57,131 nt of DNA from an uncultured Gammaproteobacteria bacterium (lineage in GTDB: Bacteria; Pseudomonadota; Gammaproteobacteria; Arenicellales; JAANXG01). Where the stretch lies: contig CAMYJT010000016.1 in NCBI GenBank assembly GCA_947258785.1, positions 1-57,131 on the forward strand, in the 5' to 3' direction. Shown here piece after piece: positions 17,941-27,357 of the stretch (within the stretch, counting starts at the first letter, position 1; every line of letters starts with the position of its first letter). The translations under genes and the position numbers were made by a program. The notes under the pieces were generated by a model. The model was not told the origin of the DNA. It made no database searches and was given only the letters and a program-made list of their open reading frames with translations.

Positions 17941-18165
17941 GTCTTGAAAAATAAGACAAACGAACCGTTTACGATTCGGTTCCGTTAGGAGCAGGCGCGG
18001 ACCGCAGAAATGCCGTAACGCCTTGAGACAGAGCATCGCGCCGTTGCTGAACCCGCCGTTGGCCGGTCGGCAATGGTGCCACAGAACAAGGGTCCCGTCC
18101 GCGCGTCGGACGCTCGTGAGGGGCGGTTAGTCAACCGCCTCCGTCATGCCGACTGGTTCGGCATG
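17941..18165 (+). promoter_or_regulatory. Structured 5' leader of rne
   Basis: The 459-base gap between rluC and rne holds no gene on either strand that looks real. It contains several hairpins: GTCTT/AAGAC at 17941-17956, GAACCG/CGGTTC at 17962-17982, GGCGGTT-AGTC-AACCGCC at 18122-18139, and an 8-pair perfect stem CATGCCGA/TCGGCATG with a five-base loop at 18145-18165. A long structured leader agrees with the known autoregulation of RNase E through its own 5' UTR in E. coli. That function is inferred here; the stems are seen. Confidence 0.65.
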
Positions 18166-18221
18166 GTAGCGTTTGCGCGCACGGCAACGAGTTGCCGCAG
18201 GACCGAAGGAACATAGGACAT

Positions 18222-20360
18222 ATGAAGAGAATGCTGTTTAACGCAACTCATCCGGAAGAGTTGCGGGTGGCCATCGTCGATGGTCAAAAACTCCTCGATT
18301 TGGACATCGAGTCCGCGGCCCACCATCAACGGAAAGGTAACATCTACAAGGGGCGCGTGACCCGAGTCGAGCCCAGCCTGGAAGCCGCGTTCGTCGATTA
18401 CGGTTCGGAACGGCAGGGGTTTCTGCCCTTGAAGGAAATTTCCAGGGCTTACTTCCTCGATTACTCCCCCAAGACGCCGATGGCGCAGGTGCGCATCCAG
18501 GATGTCATCAAGGAGGGACAGGAATTACCCGTTCAGGTAGAGAAGGACGAACGCGGGAACAAAGGCGCGGCCCTGACGACATTTATCAGCCTGGCGGGCC
18601 GTTATCTGGTGCTTATGCCCTGTAACCCGAAGGGCGGGGGAATTTCCCGGCGTATCGAGGGTGAACAACGTGTGGAGCTGCGCGACATCATGGCTCAGCT
18701 CAACATTCCCAACGAACATGCATTGATCGCCCGCACCGCCGGCATCGGCAAGTCCCTGGATGAACTGCAGTGGGATCTCAATTATCTGCTGCAACTCTGG
18801 GAGGCAATTCGCACGGCTGAACAGGAGCAAGCAGCGCCGTTCCTGATTTTTCAAGAGACGAATTTGGTTGTGCGGGCCATTCGCGACTACCTGCGAGGGG
18901 ATATTTCTGAAATTATCATTGATGACAAGGAAATATTCGAGCGGGCCTCTAAGTTCATGCAGCAGGTCATGCCGCACAATCTGGTGAAGTTGAAGTACTA
19001 CAGCGACAATGTCCCCCTCTTCTCACGTTTTCAAATTGAGCACCAGATCGAATCGGCGTTTTCACGCGAGGTGCGGCTGGTTTCCGGTGGAGCACTGGTG
19101 ATCGACCACACCGAGGCCCTGGTGACCATCGATGTTAACTCGGCGCGCGCCACCAAGGGCGCCGACATTGAGGAAACGGCATTACAGACCAACCTGGAAG
19201 CGGCGGACGAAATCGCGCGCCAATTGCGCATCCGTGATCTTGGCGGCCTCATCGTGATCGATTTGATTGACATGACGTCGAACCGCAATCAACGGACCGT
19301 GGAGAACCGCCTGCAGGAGGCGCTGAAATCCGATCGCGCGCGGGTTCAGGTCGGTCGCATCTCGCGGTTCGGCCTGCTGGAGATGTCGCGCCAGCGGCTG
19401 CGCGCGTCATTGGGAGAATCCAACTATCAGGCATGCCCACGGTGCAGCGGGACCGGTTACATTAGAAGCGTTTCGTCTTCGGCGCTCAGTATTCTGCGCA
19501 TCCTGGAGGAGGAGGCGTTGAAAGAAAATACCGAGGCCATTCACGCCCACCTACCTACCGAAACCGCGACTTTCCTGCTGAATGAAAAGCGCCACGAGCT
19601 CAGCGTGATCGAGAATCAGTTGGGGACACAAATTTTTATTATTCCGACGGAAGAGCTGGAAACCCCGCACTTTAGAATCAATCGGTTGCGCAGCTCGGAT
19701 TTGGTCGGCAGCCCGGTCCGCCCCAGTTACGAGCTGAAACTTGAATTCGGAGAAGACGAACTCGACACACCTCATAGCCGTCGCCAACACAAAGAGTCTG
19801 CGGTGGTCGGATTGGAGCACGTCAAAGTCGCAGCGTTGCCCGCTTCCGCCAGAACCGTTACCGAACCGGGTCTGTTGCGCCGAATTTGGGACAAATTCGT
19901 CGGCGCCACCGGATCGGCGACTGAGCACGGCGCCTCAGACATGACGGCGAAACCCGCTCCGGCACAGCGGGGTCGATCCCGAGGCCAATCGCGCAGTCAA
20001 ACCCGCAATCGGGCCGGACGCGGCGGCGGCCGCGCGCAACGTGACCAGTCGCGGCCTCGCGCGCGCGGCGGACACAGCAAAGGTCAGGACCAAAAGACGG
20101 CAAGCGGACGGGGACGGCGCCCCCGCAGCAACCGCGGGCGTCGCAACAGTGGCCGTAAAGAAGGTGAGAACCCGAGAGTCGGTCAGCAGGAACCATCGAA
20201 CTCCTCCCCGGCCAAAGCCCAAAGCAATGGTTCCAGCGGGCCGTCAAACGCCCCTAAATCACGGCAGAAACGGGCTACAGGCACCACGGACCCTGCGACA
20301 GAAAGCACCGACACCAGTGTGCCAAAGGTCGCAGCAGCGGATTCTGATACAACTGTTTAA
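18222..20360 (+). CDS. rne: Ribonuclease E
   Basis: Endoribonuclease of 712 residues that starts mRNA decay and processes rRNA and tRNA. The N-terminal half is canonical: S1 domain ([20 protein letters not shown]), 5' sensor region, catalytic DNase I-like segment with [10 protein letters not shown] and LIVIDLIDM, and the zinc-link CPRCSGTG near residue 410. The C-terminal part (about residue 590 onward) is low-complexity, rich in Arg, Gly, Gln and Ser, and probably an RNA-binding disordered tail. The protein is much shorter than the 1061-residue E. coli enzyme, so the degradosome scaffold is reduced. ATG 18222 is chosen because [16 protein letters not shown] is the conserved N-terminus. Confidence 0.96.
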   Translation: MKRMLFNATHPEELRVAIVDGQKLLDLDIESAAHHQRKGNIYKGRVTRVEPSLEAAFVDYGSERQGFLPLKEISRAYFLDYSPKTPMAQVRIQDVIKEGQELPVQVEKDERGNKGAALTTFISLAGRYLVLMPCNPKGGGISRRIEGEQRVELRDIMAQLNIPNEHALIARTAGIGKSLDELQWDLNYLLQLWEAIRTAEQEQAAPFLIFQETNLVVRAIRDYLRGDISEIIIDDKEIFERASKFMQQVMPHNLVKLKYYSDNVPLFSRFQIEHQIESAFSREVRLVSGGALVIDHTEALVTIDVNSARATKGADIEETALQTNLEAADEIARQLRIRDLGGLIVIDLIDMTSNRNQRTVENRLQEALKSDRARVQVGRISRFGLLEMSRQRLRASLGESNYQACPRCSGTGYIRSVSSSALSILRILEEEALKENTEAIHAHLPTETATFLLNEKRHELSVIENQLGTQIFIIPTEELETPHFRINRLRSSDLVGSPVRPSYELKLEFGEDELDTPHSRRQHKESAVVGLEHVKVAALPASARTVTEPGLLRRIWDKFVGATGSATEHGASDMTAKPAPAQRGRSRGQSRSQTRNRAGRGGGRAQRDQSRPRARGGHSKGQDQKTASGRGRRPRSNRGRRNSGRKEGENPRVGQQEPSNSSPAKAQSNGSSGPSNAPKSRQKRATGTTDPATESTDTSVPKVAAADSDTTV

Positions 20361-20516
20361 CCCGGACAATTAATCCATAGCGAGCCCACAACTTGCACCA
20401 GGGCAGCGAAAAGAATCGCTAACAGGTTGTTTGACATAAGATATGCGATCAATGCGTGGGCTAACGCTTTGTGCCCTAGTCAGCGCTGAACTCGGAACCT
20501 TGGTGCAATCGGCAGG

Positions 20517-21845
20517 TCAACAGGCGTCATACACCGCGATCGATTCGACATGCGAGGTGTGAGGAAACATGTTGACCACGCCTGCTGCCGACAGTTTAAA
20601 GCCATGTCGATGGACCAACACCGCGCTGTCGCGGGCGAGAGTTGCTGGATTACACGATACGTAGACAATGCGGCTGGCGGCAAAATGGGACGCGCGTTTG
20701 ACAATCTCCATTGCGCCGGATCGCGGTGGATCGAGCAGAACGCGTTCATAACGCTCGTTGAGCGCCGGATGCTCCAGCGTGCCGTTGAATAGATCGACGG
20801 CCGCAAAACGAGCGTTGTCGCACCCATTGTGGGCTGCATTGTGTTTGGCTCGCTCGACCAACGCCGAATCGCCCTCCAGACCGATGACCTCGGCTGCCCT
20901 GCGGGCCAGTGGCAGACTGAAGTTGCCGACCCCGCAGAATGCGTCCAGAACCCGGTGGTGAGACTCCGGCTGCAGAAGATCCAGTACACCGGCAACCAGA
21001 CGCGCATTGATGTCGGCGTTGACCTGCACGAAATCAGTCGGCGCGAACTCTAGCTCAATGCCGAATGCATCTAAACGGTAACTGAGCCGGTCCGGTGACA
21101 GCGGCCAGAGACAATTGAGCGAATCCAAACCGGCGGATTGCGAAAACACCTGTACGTTGTGAGCCCGGGCAAATTCGGCAAGGAGGCCCCGGTCCCGACC
21201 GGTCAGCGGAACCAGATGCCGAAACACCAAGGCGGTCGCATTTTCACCGGCGGCCACCTCCACTTGAGGCAGACGCTGGCGGCACGACAAATCCGAGATC
21301 AATTGGTGCAAGGCAGGCAACAAGATGGCAATCGACGGGTGCAGGATTTCGCAGTCATCGAGCGCTGTTATGTAACTTTTTCGCCGCTCACGAAATCCGA
21401 CCAACACCCCGCCCTTTTTGGGGACAAAACGTACTCCCAACCGAGCCTTGCGGCGATAACGCCACGCGCTGGCGGTAATTGGCCTGAGAATCGACTCCGG
21501 TACCACTCTGCCGATTTTTTCCAGCTCATTGATGAGGTGTTGTTGTTTAAACTTTACCTGCGCCGCTAAGCCGAGGTGCTGCAAGGCGCAGCCGCCACAC
21601 ACACCAAAATAGCGACACTTCGGGGACACCCGGTCTAGCGACGGCGTAACGATCTCCACAATGGTGCCGGCGTCGTAAGAACGGCGAATTTTCTGCAGGT
21701 GATAGCGAACTTCTTCGCCGGGCAACGCGTCGTCGATGAAGACGACTTTGCCGGCGGCCCGCGCCACCCCTCTACCATCATGGGTCAAGGATGAGACGGT
21801 TGCTAAGTGAGGTTGGTTGGGGTCGTGATAGTGCTTTCGGGTCAC
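20517..21845 (-). CDS. rlmD: 23S rRNA (uracil-1939-C5) methyltransferase RlmD
   Basis: SAM-dependent methyltransferase of 442 residues. An N-terminal TRAM domain (ATVSSLTHDGRGVARA) is followed by the iron-sulfur cysteines (CRYFGVCGGC). Then come the SAM motif LDAFCGVGNFSLPLA, the catalytic Cys region IVYVSCNPATLARD and the VLLDPPRSGAMEI block. The start is a GTG at 21845 whose GTGA overlaps the stop of the exonuclease gene. An ATG further upstream would only add residues read from the exonuclease in another frame. Confidence 0.93.
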   Translation of the reverse strand: MTRKHYHDPNQPHLATVSSLTHDGRGVARAAGKVVFIDDALPGEEVRYHLQKIRRSYDAGTIVEIVTPSLDRVSPKCRYFGVCGGCALQHLGLAAQVKFKQQHLINELEKIGRVVPESILRPITASAWRYRRKARLGVRFVPKKGGVLVGFRERRKSYITALDDCEILHPSIAILLPALHQLISDLSCRQRLPQVEVAAGENATALVFRHLVPLTGRDRGLLAEFARAHNVQVFSQSAGLDSLNCLWPLSPDRLSYRLDAFGIELEFAPTDFVQVNADINARLVAGVLDLLQPESHHRVLDAFCGVGNFSLPLARRAAEVIGLEGDSALVERAKHNAAHNGCDNARFAAVDLFNGTLEHPALNERYERVLLDPPRSGAMEIVKRASHFAASRIVYVSCNPATLARDSAVLVHRHGFKLSAAGVVNMFPHTSHVESIAVYDAC

Positions 21846-22609
21846 TGCCAGGCCCTGAGAAAGGCCTCCAAATGAGGTTTGTTGGCTTTGCTCAAGGCAT
21901 CCCGCACACGCACGCACTCCGCCTCCAAAGCCGATGTTGACAAATTGTTTCGCAGCAGCTCCCAGCGAATATAAATCAGGTAGGTATTCAACGCGTCGGT
22001 TTCGCAATAGTTGCGAATCTCCTCGATTTTGCCCGCCTGGTATTGCTCCCAGACATTCGCCCCGCTCTGCCCCATCTTGCCCGGGAATCCCAGCAGGGTT
22101 GCCACCTGATCAAGGGATGAAAATTGGCGCGCCTGGTACCCGGCGAGTATATCCATCAAATCCGTGTGCCGGTAATGAAAGCGGTTCAAGTAATTGTTCC
22201 AGCGGAATTCACGATCGTTGTCACCGGCATCCCAGTAGCGCGCTGCGGCCACGCCGTGATAAAGCGACCGGTAGTTGAGAACCGGCAGGTCGAAGCCACT
22301 GCCGTTCCAGGACACCAAGGTCGGGGAGTAGCGCTCGATTCCGTCAAAGAATCGCTGGATCAGGTCACGTTCATCAGACTCCGGTGTGCCCAAGGACCAG
22401 ACCTTGAAGGTGTCCTGATGCCGCAATACAGTGGAAATCGAGACGATTTTTTGAAAATGGGCTGGAAGAAAATTTGAGTCAGTCTGCTCCAGCCGTTTCG
22501 TGAACATGATCTGAGCCACTTCCGCGTCGCTCAGGCCCTCCAGCCCGTACACACGGCGCCCTCCATCCGTATCCGGTACGGTTTCGATATCGAAGGCCAG
22601 TACATTCAC
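21842..22609 (-). CDS. Predicted 3'-5' exonuclease related to the PolB exonuclease domain
   Basis: Stand-alone DEDD-family exonuclease of 255 residues. The Exo I motif is LAFDIETVPD, the Exo II region is SPTLVSWNGSGFDLPVLNYR, and the C-terminal Exo III region is EIRNYCETDALNTYLIYIRW, so all four acidic residues appear present. This domain type is found as a single-domain protein in many proteobacteria; its cellular role is unproven. It lies between cysM and rlmD on the same strand and is coupled to rlmD by a four-base overlap. Confidence 0.88.
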   Translation of the reverse strand: MNVLAFDIETVPDTDGGRRVYGLEGLSDAEVAQIMFTKRLEQTDSNFLPAHFQKIVSISTVLRHQDTFKVWSLGTPESDERDLIQRFFDGIERYSPTLVSWNGSGFDLPVLNYRSLYHGVAAARYWDAGDNDREFRWNNYLNRFHYRHTDLMDILAGYQARQFSSLDQVATLLGFPGKMGQSGANVWEQYQAGKIEEIRNYCETDALNTYLIYIRWELLRNNLSTSALEAECVRVRDALSKANKPHLEAFLRAWQ

Positions 22610-22624
22610 CCACGATTCCCCAGA

Positions 22625-23509
22625 CTAAGCAGGAAACACACCGGTCGAGATATACCGGTCACCGCGATCGCATATAATGGTCACAATTACGGCATTTTCC
22701 AGGGTCTCAGCGATTTTCAGTGCCGCGGCCATGGCACCGCCCGACGATACCCCGCAGAAGATACCTTCCTTGCGGGCCAACTGGCGCATCGTTTGCTCTG
22801 CTTCATCCTGGGTCACGTCAACGATGCGATCCACACGGCGGGGATCAAAAATTTTCGGTAAATATTCCGATGGCCAGCGGCGAATGCCCGGTATGGACGC
22901 CCCTTCTCCCGGCTGCACACCGACGATTTCAATGTCGGCATTTTGCTCCTTCAGATACTGGGAGACACCCATTATGGTGCCGGTCGTACCCATGGAACTG
23001 ACAAAATGAGTAATCTGTCCCTGGGTATCCTGCCATATTTCAGGACCGGTACCGTTGTAGTGCGAAGCGGGGTTGTCGGGATTGGCAAATTGATCCAAGA
23101 CGCGGCCCTTGCCCTGCTCCTGCATTTCCAGAGCGAGATCACGGGCCGCCTCCATGCCGCCTTCCTTGGAGACCAGGACGATTTCCGCGCCGAAGGCCTT
23201 CATCACCGCACGCCGCTCTGCACTCATGTGTTCCGGCATAATCAAGGTCAATTGATAGCCTTTGACAGCCGCCGCCATACCCAACGCAATACCGGTGTTG
23301 CCGCTGGTAGCTTCGACCAGGCGGTCCCCCCGGTGGATTTCACCTCGGTCCTCCGCCCCATTGATCATACCGAGGGCCGGGCGGTCTTTGACAGAACCAG
23401 CCGGGTTGTTGCCCTCCAGTTTCGCCAGCAGAACGTTGCTGGTTCTTCCCGGCAGTCCCTGCAGGCGAACGAGTGGTGTATCGCCGACAAAATGCTCAAC
23501 CAGTTTCAT
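22625..23509 (-). CDS. cysM: Cysteine synthase B (CysM)
   Basis: PLP enzyme of 294 residues that makes cysteine (or S-sulfocysteine from thiosulfate) from O-acetylserine. The PLP lysine lies in NPAGSVKDRPAL, the phosphate/substrate loop is EATSGNTGIALG, and the glycine loop is GTTGTIMGVSQYL. The segment IRRWPSEYLPKIFD is characteristic of CysM rather than CysK. It follows recJ after a gap of only 9 bases, so co-transcription is likely. Confidence 0.94.
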   Translation of the reverse strand: MKLVEHFVGDTPLVRLQGLPGRTSNVLLAKLEGNNPAGSVKDRPALGMINGAEDRGEIHRGDRLVEATSGNTGIALGMAAAVKGYQLTLIMPEHMSAERRAVMKAFGAEIVLVSKEGGMEAARDLALEMQEQGKGRVLDQFANPDNPASHYNGTGPEIWQDTQGQITHFVSSMGTTGTIMGVSQYLKEQNADIEIVGVQPGEGASIPGIRRWPSEYLPKIFDPRRVDRIVDVTQDEAEQTMRQLARKEGIFCGVSSGGAMAAALKIAETLENAVIVTIICDRGDRYISTGVFPA

Positions 23510-23518
23510 GCCGGAATG

Positions 23519-25195
23519 TTAACACGGCGCAACATGTTCAACGATTAGTTGCGGTGTTTGGATGTTCCGATACTCATTGACGTCGAGCCGGTAGACCAAC
23601 CGCAAGGTGTTGCCACTGGGCGGTGAGGCATGGCGATGGAAATAGTTGAACGCAATGGCGTCAATCGGTTTTTTGCCGTCGACGCGGCACACCCGCAGTT
23701 TCAGATGATGTTCACCCACGGTACGGTGCTCAAGGATTTCAAATTGATCGTCGAACAACGGTTCGGGAAAACCTTGTCCCCACGGCCCCGCGCGGCGCAA
23801 TAACTCAGCGAATTCAACATTGAGCTCGTCGTCGTCCAAAGCCCCGTCGCTGAATAAAGATTCGATCATTTCCCCGCCGTCGAGTTGTTTGCAGATTGCC
23901 TTATCAAACTCGTTGCGGAAGGTGTCCAAAGCATTTTTCTCCAAGGTCAGGCCGGCCGCCATGGCATGACCACCGAATTTCCGCAACAAGTTCGGATGCC
24001 GGGTGGCGATCGCATCGAGAAGATCACGCATGTGCAAACCATCAATCGAGCGCCCAGACCCCTTTAACAAACCGTTGTCGTCTTCGGCGAAGACGATTGC
24101 CGGCCTACCGGTACGTTCACGCACGCGAGCCGCCACCAAACCGACAATGCCCTGATGCCAGGACTCATCATAAAGGCACAGGCCCATAGGCAACTCTCCG
24201 TTGATGTGTAATCCATTGACGATCTCCACCGCCTGTTGCTGCATGGGCGCTTCAATCCGTCGCCGCTCGCGGTTCAGCGCATCAAGCCGGGCGGCATGCA
24301 TCCTCGCACGGACCATATCATCGGTGAGCAGGCACTCTATCCCAAGCGCCATGTCCTCCAGGCGGCCGGATGCGTTGAGTCGCGGAGCTATGACGAACCC
24401 GAGGTCGCGCGACGCCACCCGCTGCGGGGCCAGGTCGGCGGCCTCCAATATCGCTCGCAAGCCGGGCCGGCAGTGGCCGCCATTGATGCGGGCGATCCCC
24501 TGAGCCACCATGATGCGATTATTGCGGTCCAATGGAACCAGATCGGCGACGGTGCCGACCGCCACCAGGTCGAGAAATGTCGCCAGATTTGGTTCGGGAA
24601 TTCCCCGTTGCCTGAACCAGTCCTGTTCACGAAGTCGTTGGCGCAACGCCATCATTACGTAGAAAATGACTCCGACACCGGCCAGCGCTTTACTGGGGAA
24701 CCCGTCACCCGGCAGATTGGGATTGACGATCACATCGGCCTCGGGAAGCTCGGCGGGGGGCAGATGATGATCCGTGATCAACACCGAAAGTCCGAGTTCA
24801 CGTGCGACACTGACGCCCTCGAGGCTGGCGATTCCATTGTCCACGGTGACGATGACGTCCGGTTGGCGCGCGGCGGCAACCCCGACGATTTCAGGCGACA
24901 ATCCGTAACCAAATTCAAAACGGTTCGGCACCAGATAATCCACATCGACCCCTCCCAGCCTGCGCAGCGCAAGCACGCCCAGGGCACAGGCGGTGGCCCC
25001 GTCGGCATCATAATCACCGATGAACAGGATGCCGGCGTCAGCTGCTAGGGCTTGTTCCAACAAATCGACCGCGGCTCCGATCCCCGTTAAAGCCGTCGGA
25101 GGCAACAGATGTGTCAATGAATAGTCGATGTCCGACGGGCGACGGACCCGGCGATGTTCGTAAATGCGCGCAAGCGTCGCAGAGATCCCTTCCAA
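23519..25195 (-). CDS. recJ: Single-stranded-DNA-specific exonuclease RecJ
   Basis: 5'-3' exonuclease for recombination and mismatch repair, about 558 residues from the first usable start. DHH-family motifs are intact: GDYDADGATACALGVL, TVDNGIAS, ITDHHLPPAELP, and the DHHA1 block KFGGHAMAAGLTLEKNA. The only canonical start is a TTG at 25195. Similarity to RecJ appears to extend further: the frame upstream reads IKAADKKIVRHSDRSTG and stays open to a TGA at 25274-25276 without ATG, GTG or TTG. An ATT at 25246 is a possible true start. The N-terminus is therefore uncertain; the rest is not. Confidence 0.93.
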   Translation of the reverse strand: MEGISATLARIYEHRRVRRPSDIDYSLTHLLPPTALTGIGAAVDLLEQALAADAGILFIGDYDADGATACALGVLALRRLGGVDVDYLVPNRFEFGYGLSPEIVGVAAARQPDVIVTVDNGIASLEGVSVARELGLSVLITDHHLPPAELPEADVIVNPNLPGDGFPSKALAGVGVIFYVMMALRQRLREQDWFRQRGIPEPNLATFLDLVAVGTVADLVPLDRNNRIMVAQGIARINGGHCRPGLRAILEAADLAPQRVASRDLGFVIAPRLNASGRLEDMALGIECLLTDDMVRARMHAARLDALNRERRRIEAPMQQQAVEIVNGLHINGELPMGLCLYDESWHQGIVGLVAARVRERTGRPAIVFAEDDNGLLKGSGRSIDGLHMRDLLDAIATRHPNLLRKFGGHAMAAGLTLEKNALDTFRNEFDKAICKQLDGGEMIESLFSDGALDDDELNVEFAELLRRAGPWGQGFPEPLFDDQFEILEHRTVGEHHLKLRVCRVDGKKPIDAIAFNYFHRHASPPSGNTLRLVYRLDVNEYRNIQTPQLIVEHVAPC

Positions 25196-25260
25196 GCCGG
25201 TTGACCGATCAGAATGTCGAACTATTTTTTTATCGGCTGCTTTAATGTGCTGAGGCTCGA

Positions 25261-26298
25261 TTAGCGCTTTTGTTCACTGGTTTGACCGAGTATCGACGTC
25301 GACGCGCGCGCCCACCAGCGCTTTGCGTCACGGGAATGGACCTCAAAGACCCCGGAGTCCGGATCAATGATCGACAGCGTGCTCAGATCACCGCACTTCA
25401 AGGCCTGCCACAATGGCGGCCACCAGTCGTTTTCCAGCGTCGCCAGATCCGTTAACGCGGTGTCGGGACTGCTGCGGCGCAACCGCGACCAGCCGTCACC
25501 CAGTACCACCAGCCCGGGACCCGCTGCCGATGCGTTGATGACCTGCGGGGCGCCGGTGGGTACCGATTGTAACGTCGCCGCGCTCAGTTTTGCCAATCCT
25601 CGAGTGACGGGTTCGTTGGACCACACGGTTGCCCACTTCTGTTTCGGCACGTCCGGCAAACGGCCCGCACCCCATGGCCAGACGCTGTTAATGGGATATC
25701 GCCCCTGAGCGTCACGAATTTGGTTTACCGGCGATTGATGCAACACCATCTGCACCTCGTTCATCCAGGCCTGCCAAACCGCCGCACCGGATCCCCGCGG
25801 CAGCAGTGCATCAATATCCTCGCCAAACACGGCGGATAACGGGGTGGTGACGATGTCCGGATCTTCGTCCACGGTCAAGTACCAGTAGTCGCTGGCGAGA
25901 GTCTCCGCGCGCCACTCCCGAGGGACACAAGCCTCATTGATGCACGAAATCAGCGCCTCCGCCTCATCGACAGTCACCGACAGGGGCTCACCGGCTATCA
26001 AAAATAACTGGGAGCGCCGCGGATCCAGGCTGACTGGATCAATACTCATACACCAACCGCGGGGTTTGCATTCAACCATCCCGAAGTAGCTGACCGGAGC
26101 CACCGCCAGTGGTTGTTCCTTGGCGACTGGTAATCCAAACAACTTGAAGGCACAGGTTTCGAACCACGCTGTCAGGTAATTCGTATTGCGGCTGCGCGCG
26201 ATAACCCTGGTCAACGCCGGAAACTTCTGCCGTTTATCAATGGCTTTGACCGCGTTGGATAATCCCGGCAGGAGAATACTGATTGTGGGCGTGTACAC
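25261..26298 (-). CDS. RpfE-like / phosphoglycerate-mutase-related protein
   Basis: Protein of 345 residues matching a family often annotated as RpfE-type regulatory protein or cofactor-independent phosphoglycerate mutase-like. The recognisable stretch is HQSPVNQIRDAQGRYPINS followed by VWPWGAGRLP. This pairing next to recJ is also known from the Xanthomonas rpf region, which supports the assignment. There is no signal peptide. The start is a GTG at 26298. The biochemical function is not established for this family. Confidence 0.75.
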   Translation of the reverse strand: MYTPTISILLPGLSNAVKAIDKRQKFPALTRVIARSRNTNYLTAWFETCAFKLFGLPVAKEQPLAVAPVSYFGMVECKPRGWCMSIDPVSLDPRRSQLFLIAGEPLSVTVDEAEALISCINEACVPREWRAETLASDYWYLTVDEDPDIVTTPLSAVFGEDIDALLPRGSGAAVWQAWMNEVQMVLHQSPVNQIRDAQGRYPINSVWPWGAGRLPDVPKQKWATVWSNEPVTRGLAKLSAATLQSVPTGAPQVINASAAGPGLVVLGDGWSRLRRSSPDTALTDLATLENDWWPPLWQALKCGDLSTLSIIDPDSGVFEVHSRDAKRWWARASTSILGQTSEQKR

Positions 26299-26354
26299 AA
26301 TGCCGGGAGTGTACCACCATCCCGCGTGGACCAGCGCGGCATCGCACGGGTTCT

Positions 26355-27227
26355 TTATGCATCCTTGTCGTGCCTGATGCCGCCGGAGTTCAGAACCTGA
26401 CTGACAGCACTGTAGTGCAGGTTGAAATATTCGGCGATTTGTTTCAAGGTGTAGTCACCGCTTGCATAAGCAAGCCGTATAGCGTCCGTATCTGAATACC
26501 GGTATCGGTAGTACGCGAGCGGTAGTTGCCGATCCGGGTATCGTTCCTTATTGCAAGCGGCTGCTGCATCAAGCAGCCGTCCAATAATGCGATTGGCAAA
26601 TTCTTGGTCGCCGAGAAACAGGCCGTACCGGAGCTGCATCCAAATAGTGGGACGGTGCAGTCCGGCATTGAGAAAACCAAGCAGAGACCGCCGGCCATGC
26701 TCGGACCGATGGTCAAATTTGTCGGCCAGAGGACTGCTCGACAGCCACTGTGCGTGGCCCTGCCCCGGGCCGATTAGGCTGCGGTAACTGGACCACGGCC
26801 ACTGATCGGGTTGCCCCGCCAATCCTGCGACCACAGGGAAGATCAGAACGTCGCGAAGGACCTCGACAAGGTAACGCGGTTGTTCAACAAATGCCAGCTT
26901 CCAGTGTTCATCGAAAAGCGTTTCGCGACGCCCGGAGCTAAGGTAGCTGCGGGTCTCATAGGCAGATTGGAGCTCCCTGATTCCACTGGTGATATTCGCC
27001 TTGCCGGCGGCTAAAACGAACACATACGCTTGCGGCACCAGACAATAGCCGTAACAGCGCCAAAGCTGGAATCCGCATATTCTGCGGAACATCCAGAGAA
27101 AATCGTGGTAATCAAGTTTGCAGGTGAACAAATCACTGGATCTTGTGCGGCCAGTGATGTGGTAGGTCTCACCCGGTAAATCCGGACAAAGGTACTCCAC
27201 CTCGATGCTGTCGGCGTTGACTGACAT
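26355..27227 (-). CDS. Degenerate REP-associated tyrosine transposase-like protein with C-terminal HTH
   Basis: 290 residues with the layout of RAYT/Y1 transposases: an N-terminal strand (EVEYLCPDLPGETYHITGR), a middle Y1 domain, then WPWSSYRSLIG, and a C-terminal helix-turn-helix (YTLKQIAEYFNLHYSAVSQV). The catalytic HUH signature, normally MPNHxH, reads VPQAYVF (about residues 64-70), so both metal-binding histidines are lost. The NPVRAG motif is also eroded (FPVVAG). The Tyr of the LQSAYETR segment is kept. The frame is intact over its whole length, and ATG 27227 has a strong GGAGGAGG site. This points to a domesticated DNA- or RNA-binding protein rather than an active transposase. It follows gspM by 130 bases on the same strand. 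Confidence 0.8.
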   Translation of the reverse strand: MSVNADSIEVEYLCPDLPGETYHITGRTRSSDLFTCKLDYHDFLWMFRRICGFQLWRCYGYCLVPQAYVFVLAAGKANITSGIRELQSAYETRSYLSSGRRETLFDEHWKLAFVEQPRYLVEVLRDVLIFPVVAGLAGQPDQWPWSSYRSLIGPGQGHAQWLSSSPLADKFDHRSEHGRRSLLGFLNAGLHRPTIWMQLRYGLFLGDQEFANRIIGRLLDAAAACNKERYPDRQLPLAYYRYRYSDTDAIRLAYASGDYTLKQIAEYFNLHYSAVSQVLNSGGIRHDKDA

Positions 27228-27318
27228 GACCTCCTCCGTGAGATAGCAGCTGCTGATGTCTTGACTCAAATCGGTATACGGTGCGCATCATCGAACTCGG
27301 CCTAGAAATACCATAGAG

Positions 27319-27345
27319 CGGTCGACCGGTCTTCCCCCACGTGGG
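27319..27345. repeat. Two adjacent palindromes downstream of gspM
   Basis: CGGTCGACCG (27319-27328) and CCCACGTGGG (27336-27345) are perfect 10-base palindromes 7 bases apart, in the 130-base gap between gspM and the RAYT-like gene. They could be operator half-sites or short mRNA-end hairpins; there is no T-run. Confidence 0.4.
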
Positions 27346-27357
27346 TGAATTTGCAGG

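Noticed and set aside
20393..20508. Inverted pair TTGCACCA / TGGTGCAA after rne as a terminator
   Set aside because: The arms are only 8 bases and about 100 bases apart, with no T-run; chance is a sufficient explanation.
27319..27345. REP elements targeted by the RAYT-like protein
   Set aside because: Only two unrelated short palindromes are present, with no repeated REP unit elsewhere in the window.
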